DNA from: an uncultured Bacillota bacterium
GTDB lineage: Bacteria > Bacillota > Clostridia > Oscillospirales > Oscillospiraceae
Assembly (NCBI GenBank): GCA_947426945.1
Contig: CANEFX010000006.1
Span: 39,116 to 103,115, forward strand
Length of the DNA stretch: 64,000 nucleotides
Reading direction: 5' to 3'
Part shown: one piece after another, positions 15,488 through 25,648 of the stretch
How positions within the stretch are numbered: position 1 is the first letter of the stretch
Layout of the letters: each line of letters opens with the position of its first letter
Notes under the pieces: generated by a model
What the model was told of the DNA's origin: nothing
Seen by the model: the letters and a program-made list of their open reading frames with translations, nothing else
Database searches by the model: none
Position numbers and translations under genes: made by a program

Positions 15488-17725
15488 ATGGACCCCATAT
15501 TGGAACAATACCATGCCCTGGAAAAAAAGGTGCTCAGCTATACTCCCAATCTGGATACCAAAGTGCTTTTTGACGCCTTCACCTACGCGGACGCCGCCCA
15601 CCACGGCCAGCTGCGCAAGAGCGGGGAGCCCTATATCATCCACCCCATTGCTGTGGCGGAGATCGTGGCCGACCTGGAGCTGGATATCGACTCGGTGGTG
15701 GCCGCCCTGCTCCACGACTGCATTGAGGACACGGCCTCCACCCACGAGGAGATCGCCAAAAAATTTGACCCTACCGTGGCCGAGCTGGTGGAGGGGGTCA
15801 CAAAGCTGACCAAGATGCAGTTTGTCACCAAAGAAGAGGAGCAGATGGAGAATCTGCGCAAGATGCTCATGGCCATGAGCCGGGACATCCGGGTGATCCT
15901 CATCAAGGTCTGCGACCGGCTGCATAATATGCGCACCATGGAGTATCAGTCCCCCCGGAAGCAGCGGGAGAAATCCCTGGAGACCATGGAGATTTACGCC
16001 CCCATTGCTCACCGCCTGGGTATGCAGAAGATCAAGTGGGAGCTGGAGGACCTGGCCCTGCGCTACCTGGACCCGGTGGGCTACAAAGAGATTGAGGAGG
16101 AGCTTACCGAGCGCTCTTCCGCCCATGAGGAATTTCTGGCCGGCATCCAGCAGCGCATTGAGCAGAGGCTGGGACAGGAGGGCCTCCACTGCACCATCTA
16201 CGGCCGGGTGAAGCACATTTACTCCATCTACCGCAAGATGTTTGCCCAGAACAAAACGCTGGACGAGATTTTTGACCTGTACGCTTTTCGGGTGATCGTC
16301 AGCGACATTCCGGAGTGCTACAACGTGCTGGGCTGTATCCATGACATGTTCAAGCCGGTGCTGGGCCGGTTCAAGGACTATATCGGCACCCCCAAGCCCA
16401 ACATGTATCAGTCCCTCCATACTACGGTCATCGGGCGGGAGGGCATTCCCTTCGAGGTGCAGATTCGCACCTGGGAGATGCACCAGACTGCCGAGTACGG
16501 CATCGCCGCCCACTGGAAATACAAGCAGGGGCTGGCCAACAAGCAGCTGGGCACCGAGCACGAGTTTGAATGGGTGCGCAAGCTGCTGGAGGGCCAGCAG
16601 GACACCGACGCAGAGGAGTTTGTCTCCACCCTGAAGGTGGACCTTTTTGCCGACGAAGTCTTTGTGTTTACCCCCAACGGGGACGTAAAGAGCCTGCCCA
16701 GCGGGGCCACCCCCATCGACTTCGCCTATAACATCCACTCTGCCGTGGGCAACACCATGGTGGGCGCCCGGGTGAACGGCCGGATGGTGCCCTACGATTA
16801 CCAGCTGTCCAACGGCGATATTGTGGAGGTGCTCACCTCTAAATCTGCCAAGGGCCCCAGCCGGGACTGGCTGGCCCTGTGCAAGTCCAACGAGGCCCGG
16901 AACAAGATCCGCCAGTGGTTCAAGAAGGAGCGGCGGGAGGAGAACATCGTCACCGGCCGGGCGGCCTTTGAGTCGGAGCTGAAGCACGCCAAGATGACTT
17001 TGGCTTCCATCACCGCTGAGGAGGTGCTGCCCCACATTCTCCACAAGCTGCGCTGCGGCACCCTGGACGAGCTTTACGCCGCCATCGGCTACGGGGGAAC
17101 CACCGCCGCCAAGTCAGTGGCCCGCATCCGGGACGAGATGCAGCGGCTGGGCCGGCTTCAGGCGGAGAAGGCGGCCGCCGCCGCCCGCACTACCGCCGAG
17201 AGCGTCATCATGCCGGGCAACGCCGCCCCCGGCGACGTCCACGGTCCGGTGAAGGCCCGGCACTCGGATACGGGCATCATCGTGGAGGGGCTGGGCAACT
17301 GCCTGGTGAAGTTTGCCAAGTGCTGCACTCCCGTTCCGGGAGACCCGGTAATCGGATTTATCACCCGGGGGTACGGGGTGTCGGTCCACCGGGCGGACTG
17401 CCCCAACGCCCAGCCCGGCAAGCGCAGGCCCGAGGAGGAGGCCCGATGGGTCAAGGTGTCCTGGGCGGACAGCAAGCTGCCCAACTACAAAACCTCTCTG
17501 GAGCTTTCCGCCAAGGACCGGGACAATCTCACCCTGGACGTGGCCATGGCCCTGTCCACCGCCAAGGTGAAGGTGTCCGCCCTGACGGCCCGCGCCATGC
17601 CCGACGGACACGCCACCATCTCCATGGTGGTGGAGGTGAAGGACAGGGGCGAGCTGGAGGGGGTTATCAACAAGCTGAACAACATCCAGGGCGTGTACCA
17701 TGTGGCGAGAGCCAGCGGGAAATAA
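15488..17725 (+). CDS. relA: Bifunctional (p)ppGpp synthetase/hydrolase, Rel family
   Basis: Makes and degrades the stringent-response alarmone. The 745-residue enzyme has an intact N-terminal HD hydrolase domain (GEPYIIHPIAVAEI, HDCIEDT, KVCDRLHNMRTM), a synthetase domain (YAFRVIV, KPNMYQSLHTTVIG), a TGS domain (VFVFTPNGDVKSLPSGATPIDFAYNIH, shown here in part) and a C-terminal ACT domain (LDVAMALSTAKVKVSALTAR). Both active sites look complete, so it should be bifunctional. ATG 15488 follows GAGGTGATAGG. It is followed closely by dtd, an order common in Firmicutes. Confidence 0.95.
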   Translation: MDPILEQYHALEKKVLSYTPNLDTKVLFDAFTYADAAHHGQLRKSGEPYIIHPIAVAEIVADLELDIDSVVAALLHDCIEDTASTHEEIAKKFDPTVAELVEGVTKLTKMQFVTKEEEQMENLRKMLMAMSRDIRVILIKVCDRLHNMRTMEYQSPRKQREKSLETMEIYAPIAHRLGMQKIKWELEDLALRYLDPVGYKEIEEELTERSSAHEEFLAGIQQRIEQRLGQEGLHCTIYGRVKHIYSIYRKMFAQNKTLDEIFDLYAFRVIVSDIPECYNVLGCIHDMFKPVLGRFKDYIGTPKPNMYQSLHTTVIGREGIPFEVQIRTWEMHQTAEYGIAAHWKYKQGLANKQLGTEHEFEWVRKLLEGQQDTDAEEFVSTLKVDLFADEVFVFTPNGDVKSLPSGATPIDFAYNIHSAVGNTMVGARVNGRMVPYDYQLSNGDIVEVLTSKSAKGPSRDWLALCKSNEARNKIRQWFKKERREENIVTGRAAFESELKHAKMTLASITAEEVLPHILHKLRCGTLDELYAAIGYGGTTAAKSVARIRDEMQRLGRLQAEKAAAAARTTAESVIMPGNAAPGDVHGPVKARHSDTGIIVEGLGNCLVKFAKCCTPVPGDPVIGFITRGYGVSVHRADCPNAQPGKRRPEEEARWVKVSWADSKLPNYKTSLELSAKDRDNLTLDVAMALSTAKVKVSALTARAMPDGHATISMVVEVKDRGELEGVINKLNNIQGVYHVARASGK

Positions 17726-17743
17726 GAAAGAGGAAGTGATCTC

Positions 17744-18202
17744 ATGCGCGCAGTTGTCACCCGGGTCAACTCTGCCTCCGTTGTCATTGACGGGAAGGTG
17801 GAGGGGGCCATCGAAAAGGGATTTCTGGTCCTGCTGGGGGTGGGACCCCGGGATGACGAGGCCGTCTGCGACAAGCTGGCGGAAAAAATCTGCAATCTGC
17901 GGATATTTGAGGACGAAAACGAGAAAATGAATCTGAACCTGGAGCAGGTGGGCGGTTCTCTGCTGGTGGTGTCCCAGTTTACCCTGTACGCCGACACCTC
18001 CTCCCGCCGCCCCGGTTTTTCCCGCGCTGCCAAGCCGGATTTGGCCGTCCCCCTGTATGAGCGCTTCATGGACCAGTGCCGGTCCCGGGGATTTACTGTG
18101 GAGCACGGCCGGTTCGGCGCTGACATGCAGGTGTCCTCCGTCAATGACGGACCGGTAACCATTTTGTTTGATACGGATAAGACGCAGGAGGGAACACTAT
18201 GA
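17744..18202 (+). CDS. dtd: D-aminoacyl-tRNA deacylase
   Basis: Hydrolyses D-amino acids wrongly attached to tRNA. The 152-residue protein matches family length and shows both signature motifs, SQFTLYAD and NDGPVTI, which form the cross-subunit active site. The start MRAVVTRVNSASVVIDGK is canonical, with AGAGGAAGTG upstream. Its stop overlaps the next ATG by 4 bp. The rel-dtd-MBL order is typical. Confidence 0.95.
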   Translation: MRAVVTRVNSASVVIDGKVEGAIEKGFLVLLGVGPRDDEAVCDKLAEKICNLRIFEDENEKMNLNLEQVGGSLLVVSQFTLYADTSSRRPGFSRAAKPDLAVPLYERFMDQCRSRGFTVEHGRFGADMQVSSVNDGPVTILFDTDKTQEGTL

Positions 18203-18810
18203 ATATCAAATCCATACAGGTGGGCCAGCTGGCCACCAACTGCTATTTTCTCGTTGACGAGGCGGAGAAAAAGGCCGCGGTGATCGACCCCGGCGACGAG
18301 GCGGACCGCATCCTGGCCGAGCTGGAAAAGCTGGACGCCCGGGTGGAGTATATCCTGCTGACCCACGGCCACTATGACCACATCGGCGCTGTGGTCCGCC
18401 TGCACGAGGCCCTGCCTGATGCAGAGGTCTATATTCACAAGGCGGACTCCAAGGGCACCGGCTTCCATGTGGTCCCCCTGGCGGACCAGGTGGTCGGCCT
18501 GCGGTATTACGACGACGGGGACACGCTGGCCCTGGGCGCTTTGACCGTCCATGTGATTCACACCCCCGGCCACACCCCCGGCGGCGTGACCCTCCGGGTG
18601 GGGGACGCGCTCTTTACCGGCGACACCCTGTTTTACGGCTCCATGGGCCGCTCCGACTTCCCTGGGGGCAACACCCAGCAGCTCTTCGCGTCCCTGAAGA
18701 AGCTGGCTCAGCTGGAGGGGGACTACCACGTGCTCCCCGGCCACGATATGACCACTACCCTGGACCGGGAGCGGAAGAGCAACGTTTTTATGCTGGAAGC
18801 GCTGAAATAA
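18199..18810 (+). CDS. MBL-fold metallohydrolase (glyoxalase II-like)
   Basis: A 203-residue metallo-beta-lactamase-fold hydrolase of the YcbL/glyoxalase II-like group. Metal ligands are visible as THGHYDHIG (HxHxDH), HTPGHTPGG, FTGDTL and a final GHD near the C terminus. The substrate is unknown; the related group hydrolyses thioesters such as S-lactoylglutathione-like compounds. It is coupled to dtd by a 4-bp overlap and ends 5 bp before hemZ. Confidence 0.88.
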   Translation: MNIKSIQVGQLATNCYFLVDEAEKKAAVIDPGDEADRILAELEKLDARVEYILLTHGHYDHIGAVVRLHEALPDAEVYIHKADSKGTGFHVVPLADQVVGLRYYDDGDTLALGALTVHVIHTPGHTPGGVTLRVGDALFTGDTLFYGSMGRSDFPGGNTQQLFASLKKLAQLEGDYHVLPGHDMTTTLDRERKSNVFMLEALK

Positions 18811-18814
18811 CAGG

Positions 18815-20320
18815 ATGAAGCTGTATTTTGAGACCTCCAACTTTCCCTGGCAGCCGGAGCGCTACCGCTATGCGGCGGAGCAGATGATGCTCACGCTGTT
18901 CCCGGAGGAGCGGCCGGAGTACCCGGAGAAGCCTCTGCCCAAGGATATGAGCGGTGAAACCAACGCGGCGGTTTTTACCCTCCATCGGGGGAAGAAGCTG
19001 ACCAACGTCAGCGCCCTGGTGTTTCGCCTCCGGGGCTGGCACAACGGGGTGACCCGCTTTCCCTCCGAAAAGCTGGACGAGACGCCGGAGGAGGTGTACC
19101 ATACCGTCCAGCACGCTCTGAAGCTGGCTTTCTACAAAGCGGGGACCGCCCTGCTGGGGACCGAGCCCCCCTGGGGAGCTCTCACCGGGGTCCGGCCTGT
19201 GAAGCTGCCCACCCGGGCCCTGCTGGCGGGCTCCACCCCGAAGCAGGCCCGGGAAGAGCTGGAGAAGGAGTACCGGGTCTCCCGGTCGCGGGCCGCCCTG
19301 GCGGTGGACTGCGCTAAAGCCAGCGTAGAGGCTGGGCGCTCCCTGAAATCCGGTGAGATATCCCTTTACATCGGTGTCCCCTTCTGTCCAACCCGGTGTG
19401 TCTATTGTTCCTTTGTCTCTGCCGACGTGGGCCGGACCTTCAAGCTGGTGGAACCCTATGTGGAGGGCCTGCTGCGTGAGGTGGAGGAGACGGGCCGGGT
19501 GCTGAGGGAGCTGGGGCTGACCGTTCGCTCCTTCTACATGGGGGGCGGCACCCCCACCACCCTGTCTGCGAGCCAGCTGGACCGGCTGCTGTCCCAATGT
19601 GAGGAAAGCCTCCCTCTGGAGGGGTGTGCTGAGTACACTGTGGAGGCCGGCCGGCCGGACACCATTACCCGGGAAAAGCTGGAAGTGCTGAAGGCCCACG
19701 GCGTGGGCCGAATCTCCATTAACCCCCAGACCCTGGAGGACCACGTGCTGGAGGCGATTGGCCGGAGGCACTCCGCCGGGGATATTCGGGCGGCCTATGG
19801 GCTGGCCAGGGAGACAGGCTTCGGCTGTGTCAACATGGACCTGATCGCCGGCCTGCCCCGGGACAGTTTTGAGGGCTTTTGCCGCTCCCTGGAGGGGGTG
19901 CTGGACATGGGTCCGGAGAATATCACCGTCCATACCCTGGCCCTGAAAAGGGGGTCCCGGCTAATGGAGGAGGGCGGACAGCTGCCCGATGGGACACAGG
20001 TGCTCCGGATGCTGGATTTCTCCGGGGACCGGCTGAAGGAGAGAGGCTATCTCTCCTATTACCTGTACCGGCAGAAATATATGTCCGGCGCGCTGGAAAA
20101 CGTGGGCTGGTCCCGGCCGGGCCGGGAGAGCCTGTACAACATCGTGATGATGGAGGAGCTGCACACTGTAGTCTCCCTGGGGGCTGGAGGAGTCACCAAG
20201 CTCGTCGGCGGCGGGAAAATCCTCCGCCTCGCCAACCCCAAGTTTCCCCAGGAATACCTGTCCGGACTGGATAAGGTGCTGGGGCAGAAGCGGGAAATTG
20301 AAGCCTTTTATCGGCAGTGA
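18815..20320 (+). CDS. hemZ: HemZ-type coproporphyrinogen dehydrogenase-like radical SAM protein
   Basis: A 501-residue radical SAM protein. The cluster motif CPTRCVYC (CxxxCxxC) lies at about residues 190-197 after a 180-residue N-terminal domain, which matches the HemZ subfamily rather than HemN/HemW. YMGGGTPTTL and SINPQTLEDHVLEAIGR are typical of the family. HemZ is annotated as oxygen-independent coproporphyrinogen oxidase, but the biochemical role is less certain than that of HemN. The gene is packed between an MBL gene and a kinase gene. Confidence 0.88.
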   Translation: MKLYFETSNFPWQPERYRYAAEQMMLTLFPEERPEYPEKPLPKDMSGETNAAVFTLHRGKKLTNVSALVFRLRGWHNGVTRFPSEKLDETPEEVYHTVQHALKLAFYKAGTALLGTEPPWGALTGVRPVKLPTRALLAGSTPKQAREELEKEYRVSRSRAALAVDCAKASVEAGRSLKSGEISLYIGVPFCPTRCVYCSFVSADVGRTFKLVEPYVEGLLREVEETGRVLRELGLTVRSFYMGGGTPTTLSASQLDRLLSQCEESLPLEGCAEYTVEAGRPDTITREKLEVLKAHGVGRISINPQTLEDHVLEAIGRRHSAGDIRAAYGLARETGFGCVNMDLIAGLPRDSFEGFCRSLEGVLDMGPENITVHTLALKRGSRLMEEGGQLPDGTQVLRMLDFSGDRLKERGYLSYYLYRQKYMSGALENVGWSRPGRESLYNIVMMEELHTVVSLGAGGVTKLVGGGKILRLANPKFPQEYLSGLDKVLGQKREIEAFYRQ

Positions 20321-20337
20321 AGAAAGGGGACATACCT

Positions 20338-21276
20338 ATGGCGTACCAACTGCAGGAGATCAACAGGCGGGTCCGGAACGACGTGGCGGAGTTTCTGGCC
20401 GAGTGCGATCAGGCCTATGCCCAGCGGGTGTCTCTGGCGGCGGACAAGATCCTGGCCAATCTGGAGCGCAGTCCCATCGTGCTGCTGTCCGGCCCTTCCG
20501 GCTCCGGCAAGACCACCACGGCCATGAAAATTGCCGAGGAGCTGCGCCGCCGGGGGGTCAACTCCCACGCGGTGGCCATGGACAACTATTTTCTTACCCA
20601 GGATCCGGAGACCGTCCCCCGTACTCCGGAGGGGAGCATCGACTATGAGTCTCCCCTGTGCCTGGACAGAAAGCTGCTCAGCGAGCACTTCGCCGCCCTG
20701 AGTCGGGGAGAGTGGGTGCTGGTTCCCAAGTTTGAGTTTGCCCGGCAGATGCGCAACGACAGCCTGGGTACCCCCCTGAAGCTGGAGAAAAACGAGATTG
20801 CCATTTTCGAGGGCATCCACGCCCTGAACGACGACATTGCCGGCCGCTATCCGGAGGCGGCCAAGCTGTACATCTCCGCCCGGTCCAACATCAACGAGGG
20901 GGCGGTTCTGCGCTTCAAGGGGACCTGGATGCGGCTGACCCGCCGGGCCGTCCGGGACTACAGCTTCCGGGGCACCGGAGTGGCCCAGACTCTGGCCATG
21001 TGGGCCAACGTGCGCCGGGGAGAAAAGCTGTACATCTCCCCCTATAAAAACAAGGCGGACATCGTTTTCGATTCTTCCCTGCCCTATGAGGTGCCGGTGA
21101 TGAAAAACTACGCCCTGCCCATTCTGAGGAGCGTTCCCGAGGACAACGAGCGCCATGACGAGATGCTCCAGCTGGTGGAGGCCTTCCAGCACTTTGAGGC
21201 CATCGACCCTGAGCTGGTGGCAAAGGACTCCCTCCTGCGGGAGTTCATTGGCGGCGGGAGCTATAAATACCACTGA
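20338..21276 (+). CDS. Nucleoside (uridine-type) kinase, phosphoribulokinase family
   Basis: A 312-residue P-loop kinase. Walker A is GPSGSGKTT near residue 48, with the acceptor region AVAMDNYFLTQDPETVPRTPEG and the lid/base region FEGIHALND. This matches the uridine kinase-like nucleoside kinases of Firmicutes, although the N-terminal TGS domain found in longer members is absent. ATG 20338 follows AAAGGGG; an alternative GTG at 20317 overlaps the hemZ stop. The substrate is inferred only from the family. Confidence 0.83.
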   Translation: MAYQLQEINRRVRNDVAEFLAECDQAYAQRVSLAADKILANLERSPIVLLSGPSGSGKTTTAMKIAEELRRRGVNSHAVAMDNYFLTQDPETVPRTPEGSIDYESPLCLDRKLLSEHFAALSRGEWVLVPKFEFARQMRNDSLGTPLKLEKNEIAIFEGIHALNDDIAGRYPEAAKLYISARSNINEGAVLRFKGTWMRLTRRAVRDYSFRGTGVAQTLAMWANVRRGEKLYISPYKNKADIVFDSSLPYEVPVMKNYALPILRSVPEDNERHDEMLQLVEAFQHFEAIDPELVAKDSLLREFIGGGSYKYH

Positions 21277-21299
21277 TCCTGAACACGGAGTGATGCCAA

Positions 21300-23147
21300 T
21301 TGCACTATCGACCCACTTACGACTCCCGGGACCCGCAGTATAAAACGCCCTATGGAGCGGCGGCCTCCGGGACGCAGGTACAGTTTACCCTTCGCCCGCC
21401 CCGGGCAGAGGGTTTCTCCCACGCCAGCATGACAGCCCGGTTTGAGAGCCGGCATGACGAGACGATCATTGTAAAGATGCCCTGGCAGGGCCACGACCTG
21501 GGCCAGGACCTGTTTTCCGTGGAGCTGGACACCACAGGCTACGTAGGGCTGGTGTGGTACTCCTTCCGGCTGGAAAAGCTGAACGGCGCAAAGCAGGACC
21601 TGGGACCCTATCAGCTCACCGTTTACGATGGGGAGGAGACCGTCCCGTCCTGGTTCGGCGAGGGCGCCACCTACCAGATTTTCCCCGACCGCTTCTGCCG
21701 CAGCCGCGTTCCGGACCCGGAGGGCATGGTGGGGGGCCGATGGGTCCACCAGAGCTGGGAGGAATTTCCCGAGTACCGCCCCGACGGCCGGGGAGAGGTG
21801 CGCAACCGGGACTTTTTTGGGGGGGACTTCCAGGGCGTTATCCAGAAGCTGGACTACCTCCAGAGTCTGGGGGTGGAGACCCTCTATTTCAACCCCATTT
21901 TCGAGGCGGCGGAGAATCACCGTTACGGTACCGCCGACTACGGACGGGTGGACCCTATGCTGGGGACCAACGAGGATTTCTCCCGCCTGTGCGATGAGGC
22001 CCACCGGCGGGGGATGCGGGTCATGCTGGACGGGGTGTTCAACCACACCGGCTTTGTCAGCCGTTATTTCAACGGCGACGGTTTTTACCCGGAGACGGGG
22101 GCCGGCCAGAGCCAGGACTCCCCCTACCGCCCCTGGTTCAATTTCACCCAGTGGCCCCAGAAGTATGACAGCTGGTGGGGCATCTATTCCCTGCCCGCCG
22201 TTAACGAGAACGACCCCTCCTACCGGGAATTTATCTTTGGTGGGGAGGACAGCGTGGTCCGCCGCTGGCTGCGGGCCGGGGCGGACGGCTGGCGGCTGGA
22301 CGTGGCCGACGAGCTGCCCGACGACTTTGTCCACGGTATCCACCAGGCCGCCCGGGCGGAGAAGCCCGACGCGGTGGTCATCGGCGAGGTCTGGGAGGAC
22401 GGTTCCACCAAGGTGGCCTACGGCGTGCGCCGCAGGCACATCCTGGGGGGCCACTGCGACGGGCTGATGAATTATCCTCTGCGCTCCGCGATCCTCTCTT
22501 TCTTTCAGGGAGGCGGAGGAGAGGCGTTTGTAGAGAGTATGGAGACCATCCGGGAGAACTATCCCCCCTTTGCCTTTTACTCCGCCATGAACTCCCTGGA
22601 CACCCACGACACCCCCCGCATTCTCACCCTGCTGGGTGCGGGAGGCGAATACCGGGACCAGACCAAGGAGTGGAGGGCCCGGTTTAAGCTCTCATCCAGG
22701 CAGCGCATCCGGGGCCGGGAGCTGCTGAAGGCGGCCGCCCTGCTGCTGTTCTGTTTTCCCGGCTCTCCCACGGTATATTATGGGGACGAGGCGGGCATGG
22801 AGGGCTTTGAGGATCCATTTAACCGTCAGACCTACCCCTGGGGGTATGAGGACCGGGAGCTGCTGGACTGGTATCAGGTTCTGGGGCAGCTGCGCAGGCG
22901 CAGCCAGGCCCTGCGCCGGGGCTCTATCCGCTATGTCTGCGGCCGGAACTCTCTGCTGGCCTTTGTGCGGGAAACGGAGGAGGAGCGGATGCTGTGCGCC
23001 TTCAATGCCGGGGATGAGGAGCGGGCTTTTTCCTTTGACGAGGGACGGCTATGCCCCGTCCTGGGTCAGCCCCAGTTCTCCCGGCAGGACGGGGTGTATA
23101 CCGTCGTCCTGCCGCCCCGCTCCGGTGCGGTGTTTGCAGTGATATGA
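21300..23147 (+). CDS. GH13 alpha-glycosidase (neopullulanase/cyclomaltodextrinase type)
   Basis: A 615-residue cytoplasmic alpha-amylase-family enzyme acting on alpha-1,4-glucans or maltodextrins. An N-terminal beta-sandwich domain (about 1-115) precedes the barrel. Conserved regions are MLDGVFNHTG, GWRLDVADEL (nucleophile Asp), VVIGEVWED (acid/base Glu) and SLDTHDTPR (third Asp), all intact. No signal peptide is seen. The TTG at 21300 is chosen because it has GGAGTGATG upstream and yields the usual start; this is a rare start codon. The gene is followed by a GC hairpin. Confidence 0.9.
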   Translation: MHYRPTYDSRDPQYKTPYGAAASGTQVQFTLRPPRAEGFSHASMTARFESRHDETIIVKMPWQGHDLGQDLFSVELDTTGYVGLVWYSFRLEKLNGAKQDLGPYQLTVYDGEETVPSWFGEGATYQIFPDRFCRSRVPDPEGMVGGRWVHQSWEEFPEYRPDGRGEVRNRDFFGGDFQGVIQKLDYLQSLGVETLYFNPIFEAAENHRYGTADYGRVDPMLGTNEDFSRLCDEAHRRGMRVMLDGVFNHTGFVSRYFNGDGFYPETGAGQSQDSPYRPWFNFTQWPQKYDSWWGIYSLPAVNENDPSYREFIFGGEDSVVRRWLRAGADGWRLDVADELPDDFVHGIHQAARAEKPDAVVIGEVWEDGSTKVAYGVRRRHILGGHCDGLMNYPLRSAILSFFQGGGGEAFVESMETIRENYPPFAFYSAMNSLDTHDTPRILTLLGAGGEYRDQTKEWRARFKLSSRQRIRGRELLKAAALLLFCFPGSPTVYYGDEAGMEGFEDPFNRQTYPWGYEDRELLDWYQVLGQLRRRSQALRRGSIRYVCGRNSLLAFVRETEEERMLCAFNAGDEERAFSFDEGRLCPVLGQPQFSRQDGVYTVVLPPRSGAVFAVI

Positions 23148-23153
23148 GGTGAT

Positions 23154-23180
23154 GCGGGGGCGGCCCGGAGCCGCCCCCGC
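23154..23180 (+). terminator. GC hairpin between the GH13 gene and mnmG
   Basis: GCGGGGGCGGC (23154-23164) pairs with GCCGCCCCCGC (23170-23180). It lacks a T tract, so it may only slow or stabilise transcripts. Confidence 0.5.
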
Positions 23181-23182
23181 AC

Positions 23183-23211
23183 TTGCGCCGGAAGCCGGAC
23201 CGTGATATAGT
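23183..23211 (+). promoter_or_regulatory. Probable promoter of mnmG
   Basis: TTGCGC (23183-23188), a 17-bp spacer and TATAGT (23206-23211), 39 bp before the mnmG start. Confidence 0.6.
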
Positions 23212-23249
23212 CTCACACAGTAAACTTTATCATTTAAGGGAGCTCTCCT

Positions 23250-25127
23250 ATGAAACTTTACCAGGCCGGACAATTTGATATTGCCGTCATCGGGGCGGGC
23301 CACGCGGGAATTGAGGCCGCTCTGGCCGCCGCCCGGATGGGAATGCGGGTGGTGTGCTTCACTGTCAACTTGGACGCAGTGGGCAACATGCCCTGTAACC
23401 CGGCCATCGGCGGCACGGGAAAGGGTCACCTGGTCCGGGAGCTGGACGCCCTGGGGGGAGAAATGGCCCGGGCCGCCGACAGGGCCTGTATCCAATACCG
23501 GCTTTTAAACCGGAGCAAGGGCCCCGCCGTGTGGTCCCTCCGGGCCCAGGCCGACCGCCGGGAATATCAGAAGGTGATGAAGCACACTCTGGAAAAGCAG
23601 GAGAACCTGTGGGTCAAGCAGGCGGAGGTAGTGGAGATCCTTACCGGGAACGGGGCTGTCTCTGGAGTGGTCACCCACACCGGAGCGGTGTACCAGGTAA
23701 AAGCCGCCGTCATCGCCACCGGCACCCACCTGGGGGGGCGCATCGTGGTGGGAGAGGTGGTCCGGGACTCGGGCCCGGACGGCCTGTCCGCCGCTCTGCC
23801 CTTGACAGACAGCCTGAAGCGGCTGGGGCTGTCCATCCGCCGGTTCAAGACGGGTACGCCCCCCCGGGTCAACGCCCGCAGCGTGGATTTTTCCAAAATG
23901 GAGCTTCAGGAGGGGGACGGGGACGGTCTGACCTTCTCCTTTCAGACGGAGTGTCCCCCGGAAAACCGGGCGGTGTGCTGGCTCACCTATACCAACGAGG
24001 AGACCCATAAAATTATCCGGGCCAACCTGGACCGCTCCCCCCTCTACGACGGCACTATCGAGGGAGTGGGCCCGCGCTACTGCCCCTCCATCGAGACCAA
24101 GGTGGAGCGCTTTCCCGACAAGGAGCGCCACCAGCTGTTCATTGAGCCCATGGGGCTGGATACCGAGGAGCTGTACATCCAGGGCTTTTCCTCCTCCCTG
24201 CCTGAGGAGGTGCAGATCCAGATGCTCCGCACTATTCCCGGCCTGGAGCAGGCCGAGATGACCCGGTGTGCCTATGCCATCGAGTACGACTGCGTGGACC
24301 CCACCGGGTTGGAGGCCACCCTGGAGACCAAAGCCGTCTCCGGCCTGTACGGAGCGGGGCAGTTCAACGGCTCCTCCGGCTATGAGGAGGCCGCCGTCCA
24401 GGGGTTTATTGCCGGGGTGAACGCTTCCTTGAAAATTCAGGGCAAACCGCCCCTGATCCTCCGTCGGGATCAGGGGTATATCGGGGTGCTCATTGACGAC
24501 CTGGTGACCAAGGGCACCAACGAGCCCTACCGCATGATGACGTCCCGCACCGAGTACCGTCTGCTTCACCGCCAGGACAACGCTGACCGGCGGCTGACCC
24601 CCATCGGCTATGAATTGGGCCTTGTTTCCCGGGAACAATATGAGAAGGTGCAGGAAAAATACGCCGCTGTGGACCGGGAGGTCCGCCGCCTGGAGCACAC
24701 CGGCACGCCTCCCTCCCCCGCTCTGGCCGCCCTTCTGGAGGAGCGGGGGGAGCCCCCCGTGAAGGACGGGGCCCGGCTGGCCGACCTGCTCCGCCGCCCC
24801 CGGCTGTCCTACGCCGATCTGGCTTCCTTTGACCCGGAGCGGCCTGATCTTCCCTCTGAGGTCGTCAGCGAGGCGGAGATCACCATCAAATACGCCGGCT
24901 ACATTGACCGCCAGCTGCGCCAGGTGGAGGAAGTCCGCCGTCTGGAGGAGCGGCCCATGCCGGATGACATCGACTATGGGGCTATCGCCGGCCTGCGGCT
25001 GGAGGCGAGGCAGAAGCTGGCCGCCATCCGCCCCAAAAACCTGGGCCAGGCCGGGCGGGTGTCCGGGGTGTCCCCGGCGGATGTGGCGGTTCTGATGGTA
25101 TATTTGAAGCAGAGAGAGATGAGCTGA
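23250..25127 (+). CDS. mnmG: tRNA uridine-34 5-carboxymethylaminomethyl modification enzyme MnmG
   Basis: The FAD-containing partner of MnmE that modifies the wobble uridine of several tRNAs. The 625-residue protein has the dinucleotide-binding motif [17 protein letters not shown] near residue 14, the GidA signatures [21 protein letters not shown] (in part) and TGTPPRV, and the C-terminal [10 protein letters not shown]. In many Firmicutes this gene lies beside noc and parA; here it is 20 kb away, next to a GNAT gene. mnmE is not in the window. Confidence 0.96.
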   Translation: MKLYQAGQFDIAVIGAGHAGIEAALAAARMGMRVVCFTVNLDAVGNMPCNPAIGGTGKGHLVRELDALGGEMARAADRACIQYRLLNRSKGPAVWSLRAQADRREYQKVMKHTLEKQENLWVKQAEVVEILTGNGAVSGVVTHTGAVYQVKAAVIATGTHLGGRIVVGEVVRDSGPDGLSAALPLTDSLKRLGLSIRRFKTGTPPRVNARSVDFSKMELQEGDGDGLTFSFQTECPPENRAVCWLTYTNEETHKIIRANLDRSPLYDGTIEGVGPRYCPSIETKVERFPDKERHQLFIEPMGLDTEELYIQGFSSSLPEEVQIQMLRTIPGLEQAEMTRCAYAIEYDCVDPTGLEATLETKAVSGLYGAGQFNGSSGYEEAAVQGFIAGVNASLKIQGKPPLILRRDQGYIGVLIDDLVTKGTNEPYRMMTSRTEYRLLHRQDNADRRLTPIGYELGLVSREQYEKVQEKYAAVDREVRRLEHTGTPPSPALAALLEERGEPPVKDGARLADLLRRPRLSYADLASFDPERPDLPSEVVSEAEITIKYAGYIDRQLRQVEEVRRLEERPMPDDIDYGAIAGLRLEARQKLAAIRPKNLGQAGRVSGVSPADVAVLMVYLKQREMS

Positions 25128-25128
25128 G

Positions 25129-25644
25129 ATGGAGCGGACATTTTTTTTGACGACAGTCCGGACGGGTTTTTCTACATGGCGGCCCGATGACCGGCCGCTG
25201 GCCCATCTGCTGTGGGGCAATCCCCGGGTGGGGCGGTATATTTGCAAGGCAGGCCGGTTTACCCCGGAAGAGGTGGATGCTCGGTTCCGGCAGGAGTTGG
25301 ACAATCTGGAACAGTATCAGGTCCAGTATTGGCCCGTCTTTTCACTGGAAACAGGAGAGCTGATTGGCTGCTGCGGTATGCGGCCCCACGATGGGGCCTA
25401 TAACCTGGGCTTTCAGCTTCGGCCGGAGTATTGGGGCCGGGGCTATGCCACTGAGTGCGGTCGGGCGGCTGTCGACTACGCTTTTCGTGCCCTGCACATC
25501 CCAAAGCTGGTAGCGGGTCACCACCCGGACAATGCCGGCTCTCGAAAGGTACTGGAAAAGTTGGGCTTTACCTACACCGGGGACGAATTATATCCCCCTA
25601 CCGGGCTGATGCACCCAGGCTACGTCCTGCTGCCAGAGGAGTGA
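25129..25644 (+). CDS. GNAT-family N-acetyltransferase
   Basis: A 171-residue acetyltransferase of the RimJ/RimL-like group. The acetyl-CoA-binding motif is LRPEYWGRGYATECGRAAVDYAF and the C-terminal part has HHPDNAGSRKVLEKLGFTY. The acceptor is unknown and could be a protein N terminus or a small amine. It begins 1 bp after the mnmG stop and is followed 4 bp later by an MBL-fold gene, so it is part of the same unit. Confidence 0.88.
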   Translation: MERTFFLTTVRTGFSTWRPDDRPLAHLLWGNPRVGRYICKAGRFTPEEVDARFRQELDNLEQYQVQYWPVFSLETGELIGCCGMRPHDGAYNLGFQLRPEYWGRGYATECGRAAVDYAFRALHIPKLVAGHHPDNAGSRKVLEKLGFTYTGDELYPPTGLMHPGYVLLPEE

Positions 25645-25648
25645 CTTT